From CATQHD01 sp965202675 (GTDB lineage Bacteria; Actinomycetota; Acidimicrobiia; Spongiisociales; Spongiisociaceae), in contig OZ241842.1 of NCBI GenBank assembly GCA_965202675.1, positions 2,728,001 through 2,792,000 on the forward strand: a stretch of DNA of 64,000 nt. Direction: 5' to 3'. The translations under genes and the position numbers were made by a program. This document shows, piece after piece, positions 10,089 through 18,252 of the stretch (positions are counted from its first letter, which is position 1; each line of letters opens with the position of its first letter). The notes beneath the pieces were generated by a model. It had not been told where the DNA came from and searched no databases. It saw nothing but the letters and a program-made list of their open reading frames with translations.

Positions 10089-11582
10089 ATGAGTGATCCC
10101 GTCCGGCGCAGGGTCGGGAACGTGGAGTACAACCCGGTCGGCGCCGACTACTTCGAGCGGCGGGGCCTGAGGCGCTACGCCGGGGCGGCGTCGCTGTGGG
10201 CGCTGGGGGTGGGGGCGGTCATCTCCGGGGACTTCTTCGGCTGGAACTACGGGTTGGACGTAGGCGGATTCGGCGGCCTGGCCATTGCGACCGCCGTGGT
10301 GGCGCTGATGTATCTCGGCATCTGCTATTCGATCGCCGAGATGTCGCCGGCCCTGCCGCACACGGGCGGGGCCTATTCGTTCGGGCGGACGGCGATGGGG
10401 CCGTGGGGCGGACTCGTTACCGGGCTGGCTGAAAACATCGAGTACATACTCACCCCGGCCGTGATCGTGGTGGGGATCGGCGGCTACGTCGGAGCAGTAT
10501 TCGACGACCTGTTGGGCGTCGACATACCCGCTCCGGTCTGGTGGCTGGTTTTCTACGTCCTGTTCGTAGGGCTCAACATCGTCGGGGTGGAAGCAACCTT
10601 CAAGTTCTCCGTTTTCATCACCCTGCTGTCGCTGGTGATCCTGGCGGTGTTCTGGATCGGCGCCGTCCCGTATTTCAGCTGGGAGACGGCCCTGAACATC
10701 GAACCGGAAGCCGGCAACTCCCGTTTCCTGCCCTTCGGTTGGGCCGGTATCGCCCGGGCCATGCCCTTCGCCATCTGGTTCTATCTGGCGATCGAACAGC
10801 TTCCGCTGGCCGCCGAAGAATCGCGCGACCCTAAGCGGGACATGCCCAAGGCCATGCTCTGGGGAATACTCACCCTGATCGCCGCTTCGGTCCTGACCCT
10901 GTTCCTGAACGCCGGCATCGCGCCGGGTTCGGCGGAGGTGGGCCGGTCCGACGAGCCGCTCCTGCTGGCTTTCCGGACCATCTTCGGGAGCGGGGCGGGG
11001 GCCTCGCTGCTGGCCCTGGCGGCGGTGGCCGGTCTGGTGGCCAGCTTCCACACCATTATCTACGCCTATGGCCGCAACATATATTCACTGTCGCGGTCGG
11101 GTTATTTCCCCAAGTGGCTTTCGATAACCCTGCCCGGCCGCAAGACGCCGCACACGGCGTTGATCGCGGGCGCGGTGATCGGATACGGCGCGGCCCTGCT
11201 GATCGAGTTCGGCGATGCCTGGTTCGGCGCGAACGTCCGGGTGGGCGCCGTGCTGCTGAACATGGCGGTCTTCGGGGCGGTTATCGCCTACATCATGCAG
11301 ATGATCGCCTTTGTGCGGCTGCGCATCCGGTTCCCGGCCATCGAGCGGCCCTACGTGAGCCCGCTGGGCAATGCGGGGGCGGTTGCGGCGGCGGTGATCG
11401 CCTTCGCCACCCTGTGCTTCCTCTTCTTGAACCCCGAATACCGCCTGGGCGTCTACGGATGCGCCGTTTGGTTCGCGGCCGGCTTGGTCCACTTCGCGGT
11501 CAGCGGGCGCAAGAAGCTGGTCTACTCCCCGGAGGAGAGGTTCGCGACGGCCAACACCCCGCCGCCTCCCGCATCGGGTTAG
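10089..11582 (+). CDS. APC-family amino acid/amine permease (ethanolamine permease-like)
   Basis: 497 residues from ATG 10089. It has about twelve hydrophobic segments. The N-terminal motif SLWALGVGAVISGDFFGWNY, followed by MSPALPHTGGAYSFGRTAMG, is characteristic of the ethanolamine/amino acid-polyamine-organocation transporters. Longer upstream reading is only read-through of the preceding regulator frame. It imports an amine or amino acid by cation or proton coupling. The position directly after the XRE-cupin regulator suggests regulation by it. The similarity to EutP-type ethanolamine permeases is by motif; the substrate is unproven. Confidence 0.88.
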   Translation: MSDPVRRRVGNVEYNPVGADYFERRGLRRYAGAASLWALGVGAVISGDFFGWNYGLDVGGFGGLAIATAVVALMYLGICYSIAEMSPALPHTGGAYSFGRTAMGPWGGLVTGLAENIEYILTPAVIVVGIGGYVGAVFDDLLGVDIPAPVWWLVFYVLFVGLNIVGVEATFKFSVFITLLSLVILAVFWIGAVPYFSWETALNIEPEAGNSRFLPFGWAGIARAMPFAIWFYLAIEQLPLAAEESRDPKRDMPKAMLWGILTLIAASVLTLFLNAGIAPGSAEVGRSDEPLLLAFRTIFGSGAGASLLALAAVAGLVASFHTIIYAYGRNIYSLSRSGYFPKWLSITLPGRKTPHTALIAGAVIGYGAALLIEFGDAWFGANVRVGAVLLNMAVFGAVIAYIMQMIAFVRLRIRFPAIERPYVSPLGNAGAVAAAVIAFATLCFLFLNPEYRLGVYGCAVWFAAGLVHFAVSGRKKLVYSPEERFATANTPPPPASG

Positions 11583-11590
11583 ATGAACGA

Positions 11591-12826
11591 TCAGGGCCGG
11601 ACGGCGCGGTCGTAGACCGCGGTCTCGAAGTCCAGGTATCCGCCCAACGAAACAGGGTCGGCGAACGGGAAAAGCTGGGCGGCCCAGAAACCGCCCACGC
11701 CGTTGCGCCGGTCGATCCAGTAGTAGAGGTTGGCCAGCCCCGCCCAGGCCAGCGAACCGGCCGGCCGTCCGGTGGGGGCGTCCTCCTCATTGATCATGAA
11801 GGTCAACCCCCACGTCTTGGGCATGCCGGGGAAGAACTCGGCGTAGTTGGACTGCGCCGGGATGACCCCGGGCAGACCCTTGATCTTCATCCCGGCTTCC
11901 AGGCCGTTCTTCGCCGCCGCCTCCACCGTTTCCTTCCGGAGGATCGGCCCGTCCGGTCCCATCCCGTCGTTCAGCCACATGCGGATGAACTTGGTGTAGT
12001 CCTCGACGGTCGAATACAGGCCGTGTCCGGCCATCTGCACTTCCGGATCGGGCGGCAGCTCGAACCCCAGCGGCTTAATCGACCCGTCGCGCCTGCGCTG
12101 ATGGACGTCGGCCATGCGGCCGCGCATCTCGTCGTCGAGGGTGAACGAGGTGGAGTCCATGCCCAGCGGCTCGAGGATGCGCTCTTTCAACACCTCTCCC
12201 AGCTGCTTGCCGGCGATGCCTTCCACCACCAGGCCGGCCCAGTCGAGGCTGCATCCGTACTCCCAGTCGTCGCCCGGGTCGAACAGCAGAGGTGCGGTGA
12301 TGGACTCCATGGAGCCGGTGATCGGGCTCGGCCGGCCTTGTTGCCGAGCCAGCCGGTTGTACTGCTCGTTGAACACGCTGTAGGCGAGGCCCGCCGTGTG
12401 CAGCAGGAGCATCCTGGTGGTTATGTCCCGCTTGGGGGGGCGGAGCATCAGGCCGCCGTTGCCGTCGAACCCCTCCAGCACCTGCAATTTTCCGATGGCC
12501 GGCGCGTAGTTCCTGGCGGGCGCATCCAGGTCCAGGCTGCCGTCCTCCGCCAGCTGGAGGCAGGCAACGCCCGCCACGGCCTTGGTGGCGGAGAAGACGG
12601 CGCACACCGTGTCGGTGGTCATCTCCGCGCCGCCGCCCAGCACCCGTTCCCCGGCCGCCCCCCGGTAGATGTCCCCGCTGCGGTCGGTGGCTGCCGCCGC
12701 CGCCCCCGGCACCCCCGGGTCGGAGGAGACCACCCCCTCCAGCACCGCATCCGCCGCCGCCCGCAAGCCGTTGCCGCCTATCTGTGGCCTCCGCTTCTTC
12801 CGTCCAGCGCTCTTCGTCCGGGTCAT
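11591..12826 (-). CDS. Serine hydrolase, beta-lactamase/class C-related
   Basis: 411 residues. The SxxK catalytic motif is S79-A-T-K82 in TVCAVFSATKAVAG, the hallmark of the class C beta-lactamase / EstB / penicillin-binding fold. A conserved Tyr region (YGCSLDWAGLVVEGI) lies downstream near residue 200, consistent with the YxN-like element. There is no clear signal peptide: the N-terminus is MTRTKSAGRKKRRP, so it is probably cytoplasmic. Such proteins are esterases, amidases or D-aminopeptidases. It is convergent with the APC permease, 8 bp apart. Confidence 0.88.
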   Translation of the reverse strand: MTRTKSAGRKKRRPQIGGNGLRAAADAVLEGVVSSDPGVPGAAAAATDRSGDIYRGAAGERVLGGGAEMTTDTVCAVFSATKAVAGVACLQLAEDGSLDLDAPARNYAPAIGKLQVLEGFDGNGGLMLRPPKRDITTRMLLLHTAGLAYSVFNEQYNRLARQQGRPSPITGSMESITAPLLFDPGDDWEYGCSLDWAGLVVEGIAGKQLGEVLKERILEPLGMDSTSFTLDDEMRGRMADVHQRRRDGSIKPLGFELPPDPEVQMAGHGLYSTVEDYTKFIRMWLNDGMGPDGPILRKETVEAAAKNGLEAGMKIKGLPGVIPAQSNYAEFFPGMPKTWGLTFMINEEDAPTGRPAGSLAWAGLANLYYWIDRRNGVGGFWAAQLFPFADPVSLGGYLDFETAVYDRAVRP

Positions 12827-13067
12827 CGTTCGGGCGTTCTTTGCGCTTCGTCCAGTCTACCCCCCGGCCGGCCCCGGCCCGCAGGTCAGAGGTTGGCCGC
12901 TGCCGGCACTGGGACAAAGTGCGCAGGCGTACCCCCCGAGGGCTGACGCTGGAGCAATGGTGGACGGGGATGCGCCTGACGCGCGGCTCCGGGACTCGAC
13001 GGCCTTCCGAAGGGTGTCACACCCGCTCGGTATCATGATTGCCGAACCCGGATTGGAGATTGTGGAC

Positions 13068-16000
13068 ATGACTGGCCGGCAGAGCCATTTCGATCCCGAA
13101 GGATCCGATTTTCTGGACACCGTCGGGTTGATCATCGACCGCCACCGGCAGAACGCCACCGAGGCAGATGTCCGGGCTGCGGTCGGCAACTTTCTGGTTT
13201 TCACTGGCATCGCCGCCGAGGAGGACCTGCATCGGGAGCAGGATTTGATCGATCTCCAGAGCACCAATTTGATCATCGAGACCAAGCGGCGCATCGGCAC
13301 CAGGCCCGGCTTCACCCCCGATCCGGCGAACGTGGAGCAGCTCGATGGGTATATGCGCAACTCGATCGCGGCCGGGAAACCTCGAAGGCTGGGGATATTG
13401 ACCGACGGCAGATACTGGTTGCTCCGGGTTCATGGTAGACCCGAGATCGTCACCCAGCCGCCTTACGGGTTCGAGCTGAAGGGTGTTGATGATGGTGTGC
13501 TTCTATTTGAATGGCTGCGCGACGAGCTCGGCCTTCTCGAAGCATCAAGGCTTACTCCGAGAGAAGAGGAAGTAAGGGATAGATTAGGCGGCGGACCGTA
13601 CTTCGAACGTGACATGGCCGCTCTCGAAGGGTTGTATGTACTCCACAAGGATGATCCATCAATACGAGTTAAACGGGAGCTATGGCGCGATCTGCTCGCG
13701 ACCGCCCTTGGAGAAGTAGTGGAGAAGGAAGCGGATCTCGATCGGCTGTTCTTGAGGCACACCTATCTATCGGCGGTGGTAGGTCTGGCTGTGCAAAGCG
13801 CCTTCGGGATTGATATACGCAGAAACTCGGCTCCGAATCCGGAGAGACTATTGGGTGGACATATTTTTGTAGCCGACACTGGTGTCAGGGGTGTGGTCGA
13901 ATCTGATTTCTTCATCTGGCCTGCTGAAGTGGAACAGGGGGTTGATTGGGTGTCAGACCTTGCTGCCAGGGTCGCGTCTTTCGATTGGACCAATGCTGAT
14001 TATGACTTTGTGCGCGTGTTGTACCAGTCGGTCATGCCAAGCGAGGACCGCAGAAGATTAGGTGAATATTATACTCCTGACTGGCTGGCCGAAGCAATCG
14101 TAAAAGAGGTCGTACCCGAGCCGTTGCGCAAGCGGGTCCTGGACCCGGCGTGCGGGTCAGGCACGTTTTTGCGGGCCGCCATCAGACAATACATTACTGT
14201 TGCGCAAAAGCAAGGCTGGCAAGCCGAACGTATTCTGGAAGGGCTGATGCAGTCTGTGATCGGCGTGGACGTTCATCCTGTGTCAGTCCACCTCGCCCGA
14301 GCTACCTGGGTTCTTGCCGCTCGTGAAATAATCATCGGCGCCGCCGCGCAGGAAGTGAAGATAACAGTGCCTGTCTACCTGGGTGACTCGTTGCAGCTGC
14401 GCACCGACAACGGCAACCTGCTGGGAGAAAAACAGGTAACAATCTCGGTGCCTTCTCAAACCGGGGGAAAACACCGACGACTTAATTTTCCTCGTTCGCT
14501 CGTTGATCAAGGCGATCGGTTCGACGGCACTATGTTGCGCATCGCTGAGAATATCGCAACGGGAGGAATCGGTACGGTAGCCTTGGATGACGCCGAGATT
14601 CCCCCGGGGGTGGATCGAGATATTCTCGAAGAAACGGTAAAGGAGATGGAGGAGCTCCATCAAGAGGGCCGTAATCATATCTGGGCATACTATACTCGTA
14701 ATCTGGTCCGTCCTGTTTGGTTGTCTACCGAAGAAGGCAAGGTTGATGTAATAGTTGGGAATCCTCCTTGGATCACCTATTCGAGAACCCGCGCGGATTT
14801 GCGCGACACCTTGGAAGGCCAGAGCAAGGATTTGTACAAGATTTGGCAAGGCGGCAGATATGCTCCTCATCAGGATATAGCAGGACTTTTCTATACTCGT
14901 TGCGTTGATTTGTATTTGAAGCAGGGTGGAAGGATCGGGATGGTGTTGCCTCACAGCGCCCTCCAGGCAGGACAGTATGCAAAGTGGAGAAAGGGCGAAT
15001 GGAGCGTCGTGGAAGTAGATATGAATCATTATACATCTTGGGATTTAGAAAAGATTACGCCTAACACCTTTTTTCCGGTTCCTGCCTGTGTGATATTCGC
15101 AATCAAGGCAAACCGATCACACAGAGCCGGCCCGCTTAAAACCCAAGCACAACTTTGGATCGGACCTCAAGGCGGGCCATTTCAATACAAAACAACAGAT
15201 TTACAAGACTCATCAAGGGCATTCGAATCTTCATACGGAGCAAGGGCCTTCCAAGGTGCCACCTTCGTACCAAGGGCACTGCTATTTGTTGAAGTATCAG
15301 AAGCTCCTGCAGCGCTGGTGAGCGGTATCTGCAGCATACAACCAAGACGAAGCGCTCAAGAAAAAGATCCCTGGAAAAATCTATCCACAAGTTCCCTATA
15401 TCCTCTATCAGGTTCAATTGAAGAGAAGCATATCTACTCGGTGCATACAGGCGAGACTATTGCTCCTTTTTTGCTGTTATCTCCGCGCCAAGTCGCTTTA
15501 CCTATGCAAGATCGATGGGCAGGAATCGATTATTCCGATGGTATATCTAATATAGGTGGTGTAAACTCAAGAAATCTAGGAACTCGTATGCGAGCTCGAT
15601 GGGAAGCGATGTGTGATCTTTGGGACAATAATAAAGGAGCTAACAATAAACTGAGCCTGCTGGAACGAATTGACTACATGAAACAACTAAGTAACCAAAT
15701 GGAAAAAAGCAACACGCGCTTAGTATATACTACATCAGGAATACCTACAGCAACAGTACTTACCGACCCGGATATGTTAGTTGATAGCACGTTGTATTGG
15801 ATAATATGTGATACTATTGATGAAGCACATTATCTTACTGCTATTATCAATAGTAATACCCTCCTTTCAAGAGCGGACTTATTGATGCCTAAAGGTGCAT
15901 ATGGATCACGACATCTTCACAAACACCTTTGGAGATTGCCTATTCCTGAGTATGATAAGAAAAACTCTCTACACATTGAACTGGCTTCGTTAGGAATGAA

Positions 16001-16172
16001 GCTGCATTCACAAGCTCAGAACAGGTGGAGGGAAGAAGAGGCCGAACGCAATGCAGAAGGAAAAACCGTTTCCGTGACGGTAGCTCGACGAGTGTTGCGA
16101 GAATGGCTAACCACAAATCCGAAGGCCCAAAGGGTCGAAGATATAGTAAAACAACTTGTCCCGCGTGGATAA
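13068..16172 (+). CDS. Single-chain restriction-modification enzyme (type IIG / Eco57I-like methylase with N-terminal nuclease)
   Basis: 1034 residues from ATG 13068, with GGAGA at 13055-13059 eight bases upstream. The N-terminal region contains D62...E71-T-K73 (IDLQSTNLIIETKRR), a PD-(D/E)xK-type nuclease core. A helical region is followed by the gamma-class N6-adenine methyltransferase: motif I VLDPACGSGTFL at 357-368 and motif IV GNPPW at 564-568. The C-terminal ~350 residues would be the target-recognition domain. No separate S or R subunit is adjacent, which fits a self-contained type IIG/IIL enzyme. The first ~400 bp are GC-rich and the 3' half is strongly AT-rich, indicating horizontal acquisition. 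An alternative ATG is at 13035. The next feature is the repeat at 16251. Confidence 0.88.
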   Translation: MTGRQSHFDPEGSDFLDTVGLIIDRHRQNATEADVRAAVGNFLVFTGIAAEEDLHREQDLIDLQSTNLIIETKRRIGTRPGFTPDPANVEQLDGYMRNSIAAGKPRRLGILTDGRYWLLRVHGRPEIVTQPPYGFELKGVDDGVLLFEWLRDELGLLEASRLTPREEEVRDRLGGGPYFERDMAALEGLYVLHKDDPSIRVKRELWRDLLATALGEVVEKEADLDRLFLRHTYLSAVVGLAVQSAFGIDIRRNSAPNPERLLGGHIFVADTGVRGVVESDFFIWPAEVEQGVDWVSDLAARVASFDWTNADYDFVRVLYQSVMPSEDRRRLGEYYTPDWLAEAIVKEVVPEPLRKRVLDPACGSGTFLRAAIRQYITVAQKQGWQAERILEGLMQSVIGVDVHPVSVHLARATWVLAAREIIIGAAAQEVKITVPVYLGDSLQLRTDNGNLLGEKQVTISVPSQTGGKHRRLNFPRSLVDQGDRFDGTMLRIAENIATGGIGTVALDDAEIPPGVDRDILEETVKEMEELHQEGRNHIWAYYTRNLVRPVWLSTEEGKVDVIVGNPPWITYSRTRADLRDTLEGQSKDLYKIWQGGRYAPHQDIAGLFYTRCVDLYLKQGGRIGMVLPHSALQAGQYAKWRKGEWSVVEVDMNHYTSWDLEKITPNTFFPVPACVIFAIKANRSHRAGPLKTQAQLWIGPQGGPFQYKTTDLQDSSRAFESSYGARAFQGATFVPRALLFVEVSEAPAALVSGICSIQPRRSAQEKDPWKNLSTSSLYPLSGSIEEKHIYSVHTGETIAPFLLLSPRQVALPMQDRWAGIDYSDGISNIGGVNSRNLGTRMRARWEAMCDLWDNNKGANNKLSLLERIDYMKQLSNQMEKSNTRLVYTTSGIPTATVLTDPDMLVDSTLYWIICDTIDEAHYLTAIINSNTLLSRADLLMPKGAYGSRHLHKHLWRLPIPEYDKKNSLHIELASLGMKLHSQAQNRWREEEAERNAEGKTVSVTVARRVLREWLTTNPKAQRVEDIVKQLVPRG

Positions 16173-16250
16173 CTACAAGCCCACATCCGTTGCTGCCCTG
16201 GAGTGGATGGCCTTTGTCAGCGCCATGCACCGCCGGCTCGACGAAGCCCG

Positions 16251-16500
16251 GGATAACGAAGGAGCCGTAAGCACCTCCGGTCGGCAGGCGCCGCAGACCG
16301 TGACAGGGATCATCTTCCGAACGCGACCCTGCCGGGTACTGACGAACGCGTCCGGAAACCAGGCGGCGGCGGGGAGCGGCGTTTCTTCGCGTTCTTGCTG
16401 TGGTCCAGGGCGGGGATAGGGGCTTGAAGGGTGGGGGATAGGGGCTTGACCAGGGGGTCCGCAGGGTTTGGGCTTACGCGGCGTTTGGTGTTTCTCTGTA
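16251..16500 (+). repeat. Intergenic repeat family, copy 1 (lacks the upstream promoter part)
   Basis: Fills most of the 340-bp gap between 16172 and 16513. From GGATAACGAA to TTTCTCTGT it follows the copy at 52490-52840, sharing AGCACCTCCGGT, GACAGGGATCATC, CCGAACGCGA, GCGTCCGGA and GGGGCTTGACCAGGGGG. The GATAAC hexamer is retained but no TTGAC element lies 17 bp upstream. It carries an internal direct repeat of GGGGATAGGGGCTTGA. The hairpin CGGTC...GACCG with a 13-nt interior is kept. Confidence 0.7.
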
Positions 16501-16512
16501 AGGCGCCCGCTC

Positions 16513-18252
16513 TTACCTTGCAATGCTCCGCAGGGCGGCGCCTATCGGGCCTTCGCCGGAGTAGGTGATGGTCAGCTCGTCCATCGCCCTGGTCATGCCC
16601 ACGTAGAGAAGGCGGCCGATTGATTCGGGGTTGTCCTGCTCCCCGGGCATCCAGACATGGTTGGCGCCGCCGATGAACACCCGGCCGAACTCCAGGCCCT
16701 TGAGCCCGCGCAGGTTCGACACCAATACCTTGCCGCGCACCGACACAACGGCGTCGCGCGACTCCCGGTCCCTCTGCACGAAGTGATAGGGGACGCCCAA
16801 ACGTTCGAAGGGTTCGCAGAGCCTCGCTATCTGCTCGTTGCCCGGGCCGAACATCACGAGGATGTTGTCGGGCTCGACGCCGCGGTCCAGCAGCCCCTTC
16901 ACCCGATCCGCTGTCACCCGCGCTTCTTCCATGAGGCCCCCGCATTCCATGATTTCCGGGGGCGTACCCTCCCGGGCCGCCTCGGGCTCGACCGTGTCCC
17001 GGCGCTGGGGCGACAGCTCCGACAGGAGCTCCCAGGCGAGGCCGACGACCTCCCGCGTGTTCCGGTAGTTGCGCCTGAAGATCGTGGTGCGGCCCCGGGC
17101 GGTCATGCCGGGCGGATTCCAGTCCATTTCGCGCCGCCGCTGCAGGAAGATGTCCTGATCCGGGTCCATCGCCATGATGAAGGTTCCGGGATCCTGGCGT
17201 CCGGGCTTCAGCATCCGCCGGCCCCGCTTCAGCATCTCCCAGGCCAGGTCCAGCCCCGACTTGCCGAGGTCCTGCGCCTCGTCCACCAGGACGGCGTCGA
17301 AACGCCGGCCGTCGCCCAGCGTCCTGACCCTTTTGCAAGCGGTCTCCCGACACAACTCGAAACGGTCCTCGCCCCGGCGCCGCCGAGCGTTCTGATAGGC
17401 GTACTTGAAGGCAAGGCTGTCCAGGGTGCTCACCTTGATACGGTCGCATTCACCCAGCTGCCGGTTTATCTCCAACGAGAGCGCCTTGTTGAAACAGAGC
17501 ACCAGGATCCGCCAGCCGGGGAACAGCCGGGCGAGGTGCCGGGCCCGGTGGAGGAGCACCAGGGTCTTGCCGCTCCCCGCCACCCCGCGCAGCACCTGGT
17601 AACCCCACCCCAGGTATTCGGCGGCCCGTTCCTGCTCCCGGTCCAGCATCCTGAGGATCTCCTCGGAGGACATCTCGGGCTTGCGCAGGACCAGCCGGCC
17701 CTGGACGGCGTCGGGGCGGTCGATGATGATCCTCGGGTTGACCGCCGCCCGCGCCCGCCGCACCTCTTCGGCTTCGAGGGCGCGGGGCCGACCGCCGAGC
17801 ACCCGCCTGAAGGCCGCCCGCAGCCGGTCGGGCCGGAAGTCGTCCTGGAACAGCGTCCGTTCGCCGGCGTCCGCCCGTCCGCTCCTCCCGGCGGCCGGCC
17901 GCTCGAGATCGGGCAGCGCAATCACACAGGCGGCGGGCAGGTCGTCCAGGCGCCGTTTTCGCGCTTCGCTCTCGAGTTCCGACAGCCTGCACCGCACCGC
18001 TTCGCGGATTCCGTCGGCGCCGAGCCGCCCCTCATCCGAACCGGAGGACGCGCCCGGGCGGGGGGCTTCCAGCAGCAGGATCCCGCAGGCCGGATCGAGC
18101 ACCAGCAGATGCGCTTCCGCCCCGCGCCCTTCGAGCCAGACGGTCACGTCGCCGGCGTCGGCCAGCGCGTCCCGCAAGGACCGCCCCAGCAGGTTCATCC
18201 GGTCGGATATGTCGTTGCGGCTGGGGATGTTCTGCGGCAGGAGGAACGCCAT
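16513..18252 (-). CDS. UvrD/Rep-type superfamily 1 helicase with degenerate nuclease-like N-terminus
   Basis: 579 residues. Walker A is GVAGSGKT at 223-230, motif II VDEAQDLG at about 323-330. Motif III/IV-like FRRNYRNTREVV and the C-terminal LKGLEFGRVFIGGANHVWMP and LLYVGMTRAMDEL complete an SF1 helicase core. The first ~115 residues (LLVLDPACGILLLEAPR) resemble the NERD nuclease-related strand pattern ending in E-V-K, but the lysine position is proline, so nuclease activity is unlikely. The start ATG follows the stop of the upstream triple-fusion gene directly, so the two form an operon. Role: DNA unwinding in repair or replication restart. Confidence 0.87.
   Translation of the reverse strand: MAFLLPQNIPSRNDISDRMNLLGRSLRDALADAGDVTVWLEGRGAEAHLLVLDPACGILLLEAPRPGASSGSDEGRLGADGIREAVRCRLSELESEARKRRLDDLPAACVIALPDLERPAAGRSGRADAGERTLFQDDFRPDRLRAAFRRVLGGRPRALEAEEVRRARAAVNPRIIIDRPDAVQGRLVLRKPEMSSEEILRMLDREQERAAEYLGWGYQVLRGVAGSGKTLVLLHRARHLARLFPGWRILVLCFNKALSLEINRQLGECDRIKVSTLDSLAFKYAYQNARRRRGEDRFELCRETACKRVRTLGDGRRFDAVLVDEAQDLGKSGLDLAWEMLKRGRRMLKPGRQDPGTFIMAMDPDQDIFLQRRREMDWNPPGMTARGRTTIFRRNYRNTREVVGLAWELLSELSPQRRDTVEPEAAREGTPPEIMECGGLMEEARVTADRVKGLLDRGVEPDNILVMFGPGNEQIARLCEPFERLGVPYHFVQRDRESRDAVVSVRGKVLVSNLRGLKGLEFGRVFIGGANHVWMPGEQDNPESIGRLLYVGMTRAMDELTITYSGEGPIGAALRSIAR

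Noticed and set aside
16310..17449. Minus-strand frame across repeat copy 1 and the helicase C-terminus
   Set aside because: Shadow of the UvrD-like gene; no motifs.
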